Shown here: one piece after another, positions 29,908 to 38,536 of the stretch
Position numbering within the stretch: the first letter of the stretch is position 1
Layout: every line of letters starts with the position of its first letter
NCBI RefSeq assembly: GCF_000412675.1
Contig: NC_021505.1
Coordinates: 4,706,501-4,770,500, forward strand
DNA from: Pseudomonas putida NBRC 14164
Lineage (GTDB): Bacteria > Pseudomonadota > Gammaproteobacteria > Pseudomonadales > Pseudomonadaceae
Reading direction: 5' to 3'
Length of the DNA: 64,000 nucleotides
The notes under the pieces: generated by a model
What the model saw: only the letters and a program-made list of their open reading frames with translations
What the model was told of the DNA's origin: nothing
The model's database searches: none
Made by a program: the position numbers and the translations under genes

Positions 29908-31260
29908 TTATAGTCGACCCAGATCGTTGATCAGGGCGAGCAACATCACCCCTATGACCAAACTGATACCGATCTGGACCCCCCAACCTTGCACCCGATC
30001 TGACAGCGGACGACCGCGCGCCAACTCGACCAGGTAAAACAGCAAATGCCCCCCATCCAGTACCGGGATGGGCAGCAAGTTAAGAACCCCCAGGCTTATG
30101 CTCAGGTAGGCCAGGAAATTCAGGAAATCCCCCACGCCGGACTGGGCTGAAGCGCCCGCCACTTTAGCAATGGTTATCGGTCCACTCAAGTTTTTTACCG
30201 AGAGCTCCCCGAACAGCATTTTCTTCAGCGATTCAAGGGTCAGCACGCTCATGTTCCAGGTACGGGACAAGCCCTCACCCACTGCCTCGAGCGGGCCGTA
30301 GCTGATTTCGCGGAGCATGCTGGCAGGCCATTCGCCACCTTTTACCCCGGCGCCAAGATAGCCACCGGCAGCCTTGCCCTCACCCTTGCGCGCCAGGGTC
30401 ACCGGCACTTCCAGGGCAGCGCCGTCGCGCTCCACACGCACGACCACTTTGGCATCCGGGCGGGCACGCACGCTGTCGACGACCTGCTGCCATTCCGTCA
30501 CCGGCACGCCATCGACGCTCAGCAGCTTGTCGCCTGTCTTGAGGCCAGCAGCGGCAGCCGGCCCCTTCGGATCAATCTCGGCCAGCACCGGCACCATCGC
30601 CGGGCGCCAAGGGTGCAGCCCCAAGGACTGGATAGGGTCCGGCTCGTCAGCACCCTTGAGCCAGCTGTCCAGCTTGACCTGCAGCTGGCGCTCGGCTGTG
30701 GCGCCTTCGTCGCGCACGCCAACCTGCAATGTGCCGCTTTCGCCCAGGCGACGAACCAGCTGCAGGTTGACCGCCGACCAACCGTTGGTCGGCTTGCCGT
30801 CGATAGAAACGATTTCCTGACCTGCGGTCAGCCCGGCCGATGCTGCCAGGCTGCCAGCATCGACCGTACCGATCACGGGACGGACCTGCTGGGTACCCAG
30901 CATCGCCAGCACCCAGAAGAACAGGATGGCCAGCAGGAAGTTGGCAATCGGGCCCGCCGCGACAATCGCGATACGCTGGCCCACAGACTTGCGGTTGAAC
31001 GACTGATCAGCCAGCGCAGGCGGCACATCGCCCTCGCGCTCGTCGAGCATCTTCACGTAGCCGCCCAGCGGAATTGCTGCGACCACAAACTCGGTGCCAT
31101 GGCGGTCATGCCAGCGCAGCAGCGGCGTGCCGAAGCCCACCGAGAAGCGCAGCACCTTGACGCCGCAGCGGCGTGCCACCCAGAAGTGGCCGAATTCATG
31201 GAAAGTGACCAGCACACCCAAAGCCACGAGGGTGCCGATAATCATGTAGAGCGCTGTCAT
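29908..31260 (-). CDS. rseP: Site-2 protease RseP (sigma-E pathway)
   Basis: The 450-residue membrane zinc metalloprotease cleaves anti-sigma factor RseA (MucA in Pseudomonas) to release sigma-E/AlgU. The zinc motif HEFGH lies in the first membrane segment. Two PDZ domains (about 115-190 and 220-300) lie in the periplasmic region. The third zinc ligand is in NLLPIPVLDGGHLLFYLVEL. The ATG at 31260 has GGAG six bases upstream and is preferred over the ATG two codons earlier. Confidence 0.97.
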   Translation of the reverse strand: MTALYMIIGTLVALGVLVTFHEFGHFWVARRCGVKVLRFSVGFGTPLLRWHDRHGTEFVVAAIPLGGYVKMLDEREGDVPPALADQSFNRKSVGQRIAIVAAGPIANFLLAILFFWVLAMLGTQQVRPVIGTVDAGSLAASAGLTAGQEIVSIDGKPTNGWSAVNLQLVRRLGESGTLQVGVRDEGATAERQLQVKLDSWLKGADEPDPIQSLGLHPWRPAMVPVLAEIDPKGPAAAAGLKTGDKLLSVDGVPVTEWQQVVDSVRARPDAKVVVRVERDGAALEVPVTLARKGEGKAAGGYLGAGVKGGEWPASMLREISYGPLEAVGEGLSRTWNMSVLTLESLKKMLFGELSVKNLSGPITIAKVAGASAQSGVGDFLNFLAYLSISLGVLNLLPIPVLDGGHLLFYLVELARGRPLSDRVQGWGVQIGISLVIGVMLLALINDLGRL

Positions 31261-31330
31261 GTCCATCTCCGAATGATGTTCAGCGGGCCGGCATCATGCC
31301 AACCCCCTCACGAACCTGGGCGGGCTTGCA

Positions 31331-32521
31331 TCAGCGACCGTGACGCCTCAGCCACTCACGGGAAAGCTCCCGGGCACGCTGGTCGGCGGCGAACACCGCG
31401 TCCAGCGACGGCAGCGGCACAACGGGCTCCTGATCGAGCACCTGTTCGATCATACCCGCGATCTCCGGGAAGCGGATACGCCGCTCAAGAAATGCCTCGA
31501 CCGCCACTTCGTTGGCCGCATTGAGTACGGCGGGTGCGCTGTTGCCGGCCTCGGCAGCCTGCCGCGCCAGGCGCAGGCAAGGGAAGCGCTGTTCGTCGGG
31601 CGCCTGGAAATCCAGGCGAGCAATGGCAAACAGGTCCAGCGGAGCCACCCCGGAATCGATGCGCTCAGGCCAGGCCAGGGCATTGGCGATGGGCGTGCGC
31701 ATGTCCGGGTTACCCAGCTGCGCCAATACCGAGCCGTCCACGTAATCGACCAGGGAGTGGATGACACTCTGTGGGTGTACCACCACCTCGACCTTGGCCG
31801 GCGCGGCATCGAACAACCAGCAAGCCTCGATCAGTTCGAGCCCCTTGTTCATCATGCTGGCCGAATCCACAGAAATCTTGCGCCCCATGGACCAGTTGGG
31901 GTGCGCACAGGCCTGCTCCGGCGTCACATCGAGCAACGCCTCGACCGGTGTCTCGCGGAACGGGCCACCGGAAGCTGTCAGCAGTATCCGGCGTACGCCA
32001 ACCGCGCTCAGGCCGCGAGCGTAGTCGCCAGGCATGCACTGGAAGATCGCATTGTGCTCGCTATCGATCGGCAACAATACGGCGCCGCTGCGCCGCACTG
32101 CCTCGATGAACAGCGCACCTGACATCACCAGGGCTTCCTTGTTGGCCAGCAACACCTTTTTGCCCGCCTCCACGGCAGCCAAGGTCGGGCGCAGGCCGGC
32201 GGCACCGACAATCGCTGCCATCACTGCATCCACTTCCGCTGCCGAAGCCACCTGGCAAAGCCCGGCCTCGCCTTCCAGCACCTCGGTGGCGCAGCCGGCC
32301 GCTGCAAGGGTTTCGCGCAGCCGCACGGCCGCCTCGGCACTCGGGACTACCGCGAACGCAGGGCGATGGCGTACACACAGGGCCAGCAACTCGTCGATCC
32401 GCGAATACCCGCTGAGGGCGAATACCTGATAGCGATCAGGGTGGCGCGCAATCACATCCAGCGTGCTCAGGCCGATGGAGCCGGTCGCCCCGAGTACGGT
32501 AATACGTTGCGGGCGGCTCAC
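31331..32521 (-). CDS. dxr: 1-deoxy-D-xylulose 5-phosphate reductoisomerase
   Basis: The 396-residue enzyme makes methylerythritol phosphate, the first committed MEP intermediate. ITVLGATGSIGLSTLDVI is the NADPH-binding motif. LLTASGGPFRE and WSMGRKISVDSASMMNKGLE form the metal and substrate site. The start is GTG at 32521, overlapping the cdsA stop by four bases and matching the usual MSRPQ N-terminus. The in-frame ATG codons upstream lie inside cdsA. Confidence 0.97.
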   Translation of the reverse strand: MSRPQRITVLGATGSIGLSTLDVIARHPDRYQVFALSGYSRIDELLALCVRHRPAFAVVPSAEAAVRLRETLAAAGCATEVLEGEAGLCQVASAAEVDAVMAAIVGAAGLRPTLAAVEAGKKVLLANKEALVMSGALFIEAVRRSGAVLLPIDSEHNAIFQCMPGDYARGLSAVGVRRILLTASGGPFRETPVEALLDVTPEQACAHPNWSMGRKISVDSASMMNKGLELIEACWLFDAAPAKVEVVVHPQSVIHSLVDYVDGSVLAQLGNPDMRTPIANALAWPERIDSGVAPLDLFAIARLDFQAPDEQRFPCLRLARQAAEAGNSAPAVLNAANEVAVEAFLERRIRFPEIAGMIEQVLDQEPVVPLPSLDAVFAADQRARELSREWLRRHGR

Positions 32522-33333
32522 ATCACACCCCATTCGGCAGCCCACAACAGCACGGCGAAAATCGGGATCGCCGCAGTAAGGCTATCAATGCGGTCGAGCA
32601 CGCCGCCATGGCCAGGCAGCAGGTTGCTGCTGTCCTTGATGCCGGAACGGCGCTTGAACATGCTCTCTGTCAGGTCACCGACCACCGAGGACATGACCAG
32701 CAGCGCAGCACCCAGCAGGCCCAGCAGGATCTGGCCGAAACCCCAGTCGCGGCTGATGCCGACCGCCAAGGTAATTGCCAGGCTGACTGCCAGGCCGCCA
32801 TACACGCCTTCCCAGCTCTTGCCCGGGCTGACCTGCGGGGCCAGCTTGCGCTTGCCGAAAGCCCTGCCAGAGAAGTAGGCGCCAATATCGGCAGCCCACA
32901 CCAGCACCATGACCGACAGGATCAGCCAGTTGCCCAGCGGCCAGTGCTTGAGCAGCACCAGCCCCTGCCAGGCCGGCAGCAATACCAGCAGGCCGATCAG
33001 CAACCGGCAGGCCGCGCTGGCCCACAGCTCGCTGCTGCGCGGGTAGGTAAGCACCAGCCAGGTGGCCAGCCCCCACCAGATCACCGCGGCACCCAGCACC
33101 CAGGGCGCCAGCTCCGGAAGGATGTACAGCAACATCAGCGCTCCGGCGACCACCGCGGCATAGGCGATGCGCAGCGGCTGGGTCATCAACCCGGCCAGGC
33201 GCGCCCACTCCCAGGCTCCAAGGGTCACCACGAAGCCGATGAACAGGGCGAAATCCCCGCCGTTGAGCAGGAAGAAGCCACCCAGCGCAATCGGCAGCAG
33301 GATCAGCGCGGTAATGATGCGTTGTTTAAGCAT
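32518..33333 (-). CDS. cdsA: Phosphatidate cytidylyltransferase
   Basis: The 271-residue integral membrane enzyme makes CDP-diacylglycerol for all phospholipids. About eight hydrophobic helices are evident (such as IITALILLPIALGGFFLL). The family signature KDSSNLLPGHGGVLDRIDS lies near the C-terminus. Its ATG shares one base with the uppS stop (TAATG). uppS-cdsA-dxr-rseP-bamA is the conserved order. Confidence 0.97.
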   Translation of the reverse strand: MLKQRIITALILLPIALGGFFLLNGGDFALFIGFVVTLGAWEWARLAGLMTQPLRIAYAAVVAGALMLLYILPELAPWVLGAAVIWWGLATWLVLTYPRSSELWASAACRLLIGLLVLLPAWQGLVLLKHWPLGNWLILSVMVLVWAADIGAYFSGRAFGKRKLAPQVSPGKSWEGVYGGLAVSLAITLAVGISRDWGFGQILLGLLGAALLVMSSVVGDLTESMFKRRSGIKDSSNLLPGHGGVLDRIDSLTAAIPIFAVLLWAAEWGVM

Positions 33334-34088
33334 TAAGCACGAGCTCCAGCCTCGACCTGCTCGCTGGTCTTACCAAAGCGGCGCTGGCGCGAAGCGAAAT
33401 CGGCCAGGGCATTGCGCATGGCCTCGTGTTTGAAGTCCGGCCAGTACAGGTCGGAGAAGTACAACTCGGCGTAGGCCAGCTGCCACAACAGAAAATTGCT
33501 GATGCGGTGCTCGCCACCGGTACGAATACACAGGTCCGGCAGAGGTAACTCGCCGGTTGCCAGGCAGGTCTGCAGCAGGCCCGGGGTGATGTCTTCCGGA
33601 CGCAGGTGCCCGGCTTGCACTTCCCGCGCCAGCCGCTGGGCGGCCTGGGCGATGTCCCACTGGCCACCGTAGTTGGCCGCGATCTGCAGGATGAAGCGGT
33701 TGTTGCCGGCGGTCAGCGCTTCGGCTTCGCGCATGGCAGCCTGCAACTCGGGATGGAAGCGCGAACGGTCACCGATGATGCGCAAGCTGATGTTGTTCTC
33801 GTTGAGGCGCTTGGCTTCACGGCGCAGGGCCGAGAAGAACAGCTCCATCAGCGCACCGACCTCTTCGGCGGGGCGCTGCCAGTTTTCGCTGGAGAACGCG
33901 AACAGGGTCAATACCTCGACCCCGGACTTGGCACACACCTCGATGACCGCGCGAACGGCGTCGACACCCGCCTTGTGCCCGGCAACGCCGGGCAGCAGGC
34001 GTTTTTTCGCCCAGCGGTTGTTGCCATCCATGATGATCGCGACATGACGCGGCACCGAGGACGGCGCCACTGGCTTGGTCTTTTCCAT
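33333..34088 (-). CDS. uppS: Di-trans,poly-cis-undecaprenyl-diphosphate synthase
   Basis: The 251-residue cis-prenyltransferase makes the undecaprenyl carrier for peptidoglycan and O-antigen. VAIIMDGNNRWAKKR holds the catalytic Asp and diphosphate-binding residues. LTLFAFSSENWQRP and DLCIRTGGEHRISNFLLWQ are further signatures. It follows frr after 15 bases. Confidence 0.98.
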   Translation of the reverse strand: MEKTKPVAPSSVPRHVAIIMDGNNRWAKKRLLPGVAGHKAGVDAVRAVIEVCAKSGVEVLTLFAFSSENWQRPAEEVGALMELFFSALRREAKRLNENNISLRIIGDRSRFHPELQAAMREAEALTAGNNRFILQIAANYGGQWDIAQAAQRLAREVQAGHLRPEDITPGLLQTCLATGELPLPDLCIRTGGEHRISNFLLWQLAYAELYFSDLYWPDFKHEAMRNALADFASRQRRFGKTSEQVEAGARA

Positions 34089-34103
34089 TAAGAAACCCCG
34101 GCC

Positions 34104-34661
34104 TTAGACGGCCATCAGGTCCTTTTCCTTGGCCTTGAAGGCGGCATCGACTTCGGCAACGAACTTGTCGGTAAGCTTCTGGATCTCGTCAGCGGCGCGA
34201 CGTTCTTCGTCCTCGCTGATTTCCTTGTCCTTGGTCAGCTTCTTCAGGTCGGCCAGGGCGTCGCGGCGCACGTTGCGCACAGCTACCTTGGCATCCTCGC
34301 ACACGCCGCTGGCCTGCTTGGTGTAACCCTTGCGGGTTTCCTCGGTCAGGGCTGGCATCGGCACACGAATGGTGGTGCCGGCGCTGGACGGGTTCAGGCC
34401 CAGGTCGGAGGTTAGAATGGCCTTCTCAATGGCAGCGCTGAGGTTCTTGTCGTGAGCGACAATCTTCAGGGTGCGGGCATCTTCGACGCTGATCGCAGCG
34501 ACCTGGTTCAGCGGCATTTCGCTACCCCAGGCAGTGACTTTGACGCTGTCCAGGATGCTTGGGTGGGCACGACCGGTACGGATCGCCGCCAGGTGACGAC
34601 CCAGCGCCTCGATGGACTTGCCCATGCGGTCCTGGGCGTCTTTCTTGATGTCGTTGATCAT
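34104..34661 (-). CDS. frr: Ribosome recycling factor
   Basis: The 185-residue protein splits post-termination ribosomes with EF-G. RTGRAHPSILDSVKV and the C-terminal helical domain (DKEISEDEERRAADEIQKLT) are typical. Length matches the family (185). It starts within the pyrH stop (ATGA overlap), with GAGGAAG upstream. Confidence 0.98.
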   Translation of the reverse strand: MINDIKKDAQDRMGKSIEALGRHLAAIRTGRAHPSILDSVKVTAWGSEMPLNQVAAISVEDARTLKIVAHDKNLSAAIEKAILTSDLGLNPSSAGTTIRVPMPALTEETRKGYTKQASGVCEDAKVAVRNVRRDALADLKKLTKDKEISEDEERRAADEIQKLTDKFVAEVDAAFKAKEKDLMAV

Positions 34662-35401
34662 TTTTGAACTTCCTCGATCAGGGTTCCTTCCGCGCCGCCG
34701 TGCACGATGTTCAGCAGGGCGCCGGGCTTGTTCATATTGAAGACGCGCAACGGCATCTTGTGGTCGCGGCAGAGACAGATTGCCGTCAGATCCATCACAC
34801 CCAGCTTGCGATCCAGCACTTCATCGTAGGTCAGATGATCGAACTTCTCGGCATGCGGGTCCTTGAATGGATCAGCAGTGTATACACCATCGACCTTGGT
34901 TGCCTTCAATACCACGTCGGCATCGATTTCGATGGCGCGCAGGCAGGCAGCAGAGTCGGTGGTGAAGAACGGGTTGCCGGTACCGGCAGCGAAAATTACG
35001 ACTTCTTTGGCGTTCAGGTGGCGCATGGCTTTGCGGCGATCATAGTGATCGGTCACGCCAACCATGGAAATAGCCGACATGACAATGGCGGTAATGTTCG
35101 CCCGCTCCAGCGCGTCGCGCATGGCCAGGGCGTTCATTACGGTCGCCAGCATGCCCATGTGGTCACCGGTGACGCGGTCCATGCCGGCTGCACTGAGCGC
35201 CGCACCACGGAACAGGTTGCCACCACCGATCACCAGACCTACCTGAACACCGATGCCGACCAGTTGGCCGACTTCCAGCGCCATGCGATCCAGGACTTTT
35301 GGGTCGATCCCGAACTCTTCCGAGCCCATCAGGGCCTCGCCGCTAAGTTTGAGTAGAATGCGTTTATAGCGAGCCTGATGACCACTGCCCTGCTGAGCCA
35401 T
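34658..35401 (-). CDS. pyrH: Uridylate kinase
   Basis: The 247-residue hexameric UMP kinase supplies UDP. RYKRILLKLSGEALMG and GVQVGLVIGGGNLFRG carry the nucleotide-binding glycines. The frame is open to 35458, but MAQQGSGHQARY at 35401 has GGAGAG about seven bases upstream. pyrH-frr follow tsf after a terminator-like hairpin, as in E. coli. Confidence 0.97.
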   Translation of the reverse strand: MAQQGSGHQARYKRILLKLSGEALMGSEEFGIDPKVLDRMALEVGQLVGIGVQVGLVIGGGNLFRGAALSAAGMDRVTGDHMGMLATVMNALAMRDALERANITAIVMSAISMVGVTDHYDRRKAMRHLNAKEVVIFAAGTGNPFFTTDSAACLRAIEIDADVVLKATKVDGVYTADPFKDPHAEKFDHLTYDEVLDRKLGVMDLTAICLCRDHKMPLRVFNMNKPGALLNIVHGGAEGTLIEEVQK

Positions 35402-35525
35402 TGCGAATCTCTCCTGCGGCGTTTGTAAAAAATTCTGGCGGGCTGCTTGAGCCTGCATGTAACTCTAACGTGACGCAGCGACTGCGTCAGCGAGCAACGG
35501 TCTCGTAAACCGCTCCCGCTTTGAC

Positions 35526-35559
35526 AAAGAGGCTGCGCGCGTGAGCGGGCAGCCTCTTT
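35526..35559 (-). terminator. Terminator-like hairpin after tsf
   Basis: AAAGAGGCTGC (35526-35536) pairs with GCAGCCTCTTT (35549-35559). It lies 22 bases past the tsf stop, and on the minus strand TTTGTC follows. It probably ends the rpsB-tsf message. Confidence 0.7.
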
Positions 35560-35580
35560 GGGGCGACAGACGGGGCTGTC

Positions 35581-36444
35581 TTACTGCTTGGCAGCAGCTA
35601 CCTGAGCAGCAACTTCAGCAGCGAAGTCGTCGACTGGCTTCTCGATGCCTTCACCGACTTTGAAGTAGGTGAACGAAACGATTTCAGCGCCGGCTTTCTT
35701 GGCCAGCTCGCCAACCTTGACTTCCGGGTTCATGACGAAAGCCTGCTCTTTCAGCGAAGCTTCGGCCTTGAACTTGGTGATACGGCCGTTGATCATGTTC
35801 TCTACGATGTTTTCCGGCTTGCCGGCGATCTTGTCGGCGTTCAGCTGCAGGAAGACATTCTTCTCGCGCTCGATGGCCTCGGCGGAGATTTCCGACGAAT
35901 CCAGGAACTCAGGGTTCGACGCTGCAACGTGCATGGCAATGTTCTTGGCCAGCTCGACGTCACCGCCTTTCAGAACGACGGCAGCGCCGATCTTGTTGCC
36001 GTGCAGGTAGGCACCAACAACGTCACCCTCAACGCGCACCAGGCGACGAATGTTGACGTTTTCGCCACACTTGGCAACCAGGGCTTCACGAGCAGCTTCA
36101 CGCGATGCGATCAGCGGAGCAGCGTCGGTCAGCTTCTGGGCGAAGGCTTCTTCAAGGCTTTCGGCAACGAAGTTCTTGAAGTCGTCTTGCAGGGCCAGGA
36201 AGTCGGTCTGCGAGTTCACTTCCAGCAGAACGGCGGATTTACCGTCGGTCTTGACCGCGATAGCGCCTTCAGCAGCGACGTTGCCAGCCTTTTTGGCGGC
36301 CTTGATGGCGCCCGAGGCACGCATGTCGTCAATGGCTTTTTCGATGTCGCCGCCAGCCTTTTCCAGGGCTTTCTTGCAATCCATCATGCCTTCGCCAGTA
36401 CGCTCGCGCAGTTCTTTTACCAGCGCTGCAGTAATTGCTGCCAT
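35581..36444 (-). CDS. tsf: Elongation factor Ts
   Basis: The 287-residue guanine-nucleotide exchange factor recycles EF-Tu. LVKELRERTGEGMMDCKKAL is the N-terminal UBA-like domain. DFLALQDDFKNF is part of the core that contacts EF-Tu (the TDF motif, here QTDFLA). AGAGGA lies upstream of the ATG. It follows rpsB after a strong hairpin. Confidence 0.98.
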   Translation of the reverse strand: MAAITAALVKELRERTGEGMMDCKKALEKAGGDIEKAIDDMRASGAIKAAKKAGNVAAEGAIAVKTDGKSAVLLEVNSQTDFLALQDDFKNFVAESLEEAFAQKLTDAAPLIASREAAREALVAKCGENVNIRRLVRVEGDVVGAYLHGNKIGAAVVLKGGDVELAKNIAMHVAASNPEFLDSSEISAEAIEREKNVFLQLNADKIAGKPENIVENMINGRITKFKAEASLKEQAFVMNPEVKVGELAKKAGAEIVSFTYFKVGEGIEKPVDDFAAEVAAQVAAAKQ

Positions 36445-36576
36445 TTCAAAATCCTCTTGGAAAGTTTTTCAACCATTCCACCCGCTCGACACGGGCGTTA
36501 AATTCTGCGAATCCGCTGTTGTTATCTCAGCCAACCCATAATGCGGGGCCCTTGCTGACAGCAGGATTTCAAGGTG

Positions 36577-36605
36577 GCAAAAAGGGGGCAAAGCCCCCTT
36601 TTTGC
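36577..36605. terminator. Perfect hairpin between rpsB and tsf
   Basis: GCAAAAAGGGGGC (36577-36589) pairs exactly with GCCCCCTTTTTGC (36593-36605) over an AAA loop. On the minus strand a U5 run forms the lower stem. It can act as an attenuator between rpsB and tsf, making EF-Ts expression partly independent of S2. Confidence 0.75.
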
Positions 36606-36629
36606 GTGCCAAGTAGACGCTAGCGCCTA

Positions 36630-37367
36630 TTACTCAGCAGCAGGTGCAGCCGCTTCTTCAACATAGACTTCGGTGCCGCCAGCAACGTTGTTGCGGCCGC
36701 GGATGATGGCGTCGGCCATCGAAGTCATGTACAGCTCGATGGCGCGGATGGCGTCGTCGTTGCCTGGGATGATGTAGTCAACACCTTCCGGGCTGCTGTT
36801 GGTATCGACAACGCCGATAACCGGGATGCCCAGCTTGTTAGCTTCGGTGATAGCAATGCGCTCGTGATCAACGTCGATCACGAACAGGGCATCAGGCAGA
36901 CCGCCCATGTCCTTGATACCACCCAGGCTGCGGTCCAGCTTTTCCAGATCGCGCGAACGCATCAGGGCTTCTTTCTTGGTCAGCTTGGCGAAGGTGCCAT
37001 CTTCGGCCTGGGTTTCCAGGTCGCGCAGACGCTTGATCGAAGCACGGATGGTTTTGTAGTTGGTCAGCATGCCGCCCAACCAGCGGTGGTCAACGTATGG
37101 CGAACCGGCACGAGCAGCTTGCTCGGCGACGATCTTGCCGGCGGAACGCTTGGTGCCGACGAACATGATCTTGTTCTTGCCCTGAGCCAGACGCTCTACG
37201 AAAGCCAGAGCTTCGTTGAACATTGGCAGGGTTTTTTCCAGGTTGATGATGTGGATCTTGTTACGCGCGCCGAAAATGTACTTGCCCATTTTCGGGTTCC
37301 AGTAACGGGTCTGGTGGCCGAAGTGCACACCGGCCTTCAGCATATCGCGCATGTTGACTTGGGACAT
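36630..37367 (-). CDS. rpsB: 30S ribosomal protein S2
   Basis: The 245-residue protein has the S2 signatures MRDMLKAGVHFGHQTRYWNP, HIINLEKTLPMFNEAL and PDALFVIDVDHERIAITEAN. The ATG at 37367 has AAGGA seven bases upstream. The longer frame to 37424 lies in the leader. The C-terminal tail is Ala/Glu rich. A structured leader of about 140 bases lies upstream. Confidence 0.98.
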   Translation of the reverse strand: MSQVNMRDMLKAGVHFGHQTRYWNPKMGKYIFGARNKIHIINLEKTLPMFNEALAFVERLAQGKNKIMFVGTKRSAGKIVAEQAARAGSPYVDHRWLGGMLTNYKTIRASIKRLRDLETQAEDGTFAKLTKKEALMRSRDLEKLDRSLGGIKDMGGLPDALFVIDVDHERIAITEANKLGIPVIGVVDTNSSPEGVDYIIPGNDDAIRAIELYMTSMADAIIRGRNNVAGGTEVYVEEAAAPAAE

Positions 37368-37385
37368 GATAGTTCCTTGATAAGT

Positions 37386-37514
37386 CGGGTTGGGCCTCCA
37401 CGCATCCCAATGACCAACCCGCAAATTCGAAAATCCGGGGCACCCAGGTCATCGTGTCGACACGTGTGTGGGTTTAAGCTCACGGGGTCGTCCCCGAAAG
37501 CGGCGCATGTTATA
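37386..37514 (-). promoter_or_regulatory. rpsB promoter and structured leader (possible S2 autoregulatory RNA)
   Basis: On the minus strand a -10-like TATAAC (37509-37514) precedes a leader with two folds. One is CGGGG-ACGA-CCCCG near 37486. The other is CGGGTTGG (37414-37421) pairing with CCAACCCG (37386-37393), 19 bases before the rpsB ATG. In gamma-proteobacteria the rpsB leader (t44-type RNA) mediates repression by S2. Correspondence to that family is inferred from position and fold. The remaining gap to map (37515-37712) holds the divergent map promoter region, with no gene. Confidence 0.45.
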
Positions 37515-37712
37515 CCACAGACCGCGAACGAACGAAACCCGAATAAGGTTGCGTCTGTCAGCGGTTTTTGCAGCGCCCCGCCAAACAGGCCAGAATGCCT
37601 CCTGTAGACCGCAGCATGGCCGCCTTTATCCCGACAGAATGCCGCCCTGCTCTGCTAGAATCCGGCCTTTCCCGTTTGTTCGCGCCGCGTGCGGCGCCGT
37701 AGAGAGCCTGTA

Positions 37713-38495
37713 ATGACCGTCAACATCAAGACCGCAGAAGACATCGAGAAGATGCGCGTCGCCGGCCGCCTGGCCGCCGAGGTGCTGGAAATGATCGAGG
37801 AGCACGTCAAGCCCGGTGTTACCACCGAAGAGCTCGACCGCCTGTGCCACGACTATATCGTCAACGTCCAGCAGGCCATCCCGGCGCCCCTCAACTACAA
37901 GGGCTACCCGAAGTCGATCTGCACCTCGATCAACCATGTGGTCTGCCACGGCATCCCCAACGACAAGCCGCTCAAGGACGGTGACACGCTGAACATCGAC
38001 GTCACCGTGATCAAGGACGGCTACCACGGCGATACCAGCCGCATGTTCCACGTCGGTACCGTGCCGGTGTGGGCCGAGCGCCTGTCCAGGGTTACCCAGG
38101 AGTGCATGTACAAGGCCATCGAGCTGGTCAAGCCGGGCTGCCGCCTGGGCGATATCGGCGAAGTGATCCAGAAGCACGCTGAAAAGAACGGCTTCTCGGT
38201 GGTGCGCGAGTTCTGCGGCCACGGCATCGGCAAGGTGTTCCACGAAGAGCCGCAGATCCTGCACTACGGCCGCGCCGGCACCGGCATGGAACTGAAAGAA
38301 GGCATGACCTTCACCATCGAACCGATGATCAACCAGGGCAAGGCCGACACCAAGGTGCTGGGCGACGGCTGGACCGCCATCACCAAGGACCGCAAGCTCT
38401 CGGCTCAGTGGGAACACACCCTGGTGGTGACTGCGACCGGCTACGAGATCTTCACCCTGCGCAAGGACGACACCATCCCGCGCACCTCGGCCTGA
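37713..38495 (+). CDS. map: Methionine aminopeptidase, type I
   Basis: The 260-residue metalloenzyme removes N-terminal Met from nascent proteins. Metal ligands are visible in DGDTLNIDVTVIKDGYHGD (two Asp), GHGIGKVFHEEP (His) and TIEPMI (Glu), with a final Glu in WEHTLVV. CTSINHVVCHGIPN is the substrate-pocket signature. GAGAG lies about seven bases before the ATG at 37713. It diverges from rpsB, as in many proteobacteria. Confidence 0.98.
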   Translation: MTVNIKTAEDIEKMRVAGRLAAEVLEMIEEHVKPGVTTEELDRLCHDYIVNVQQAIPAPLNYKGYPKSICTSINHVVCHGIPNDKPLKDGDTLNIDVTVIKDGYHGDTSRMFHVGTVPVWAERLSRVTQECMYKAIELVKPGCRLGDIGEVIQKHAEKNGFSVVREFCGHGIGKVFHEEPQILHYGRAGTGMELKEGMTFTIEPMINQGKADTKVLGDGWTAITKDRKLSAQWEHTLVVTATGYEIFTLRKDDTIPRTSA

Positions 38496-38536
38496 CCGCA
38501 CCGAGACAGGCCACCCGACGACAGGAACGTGACGCG

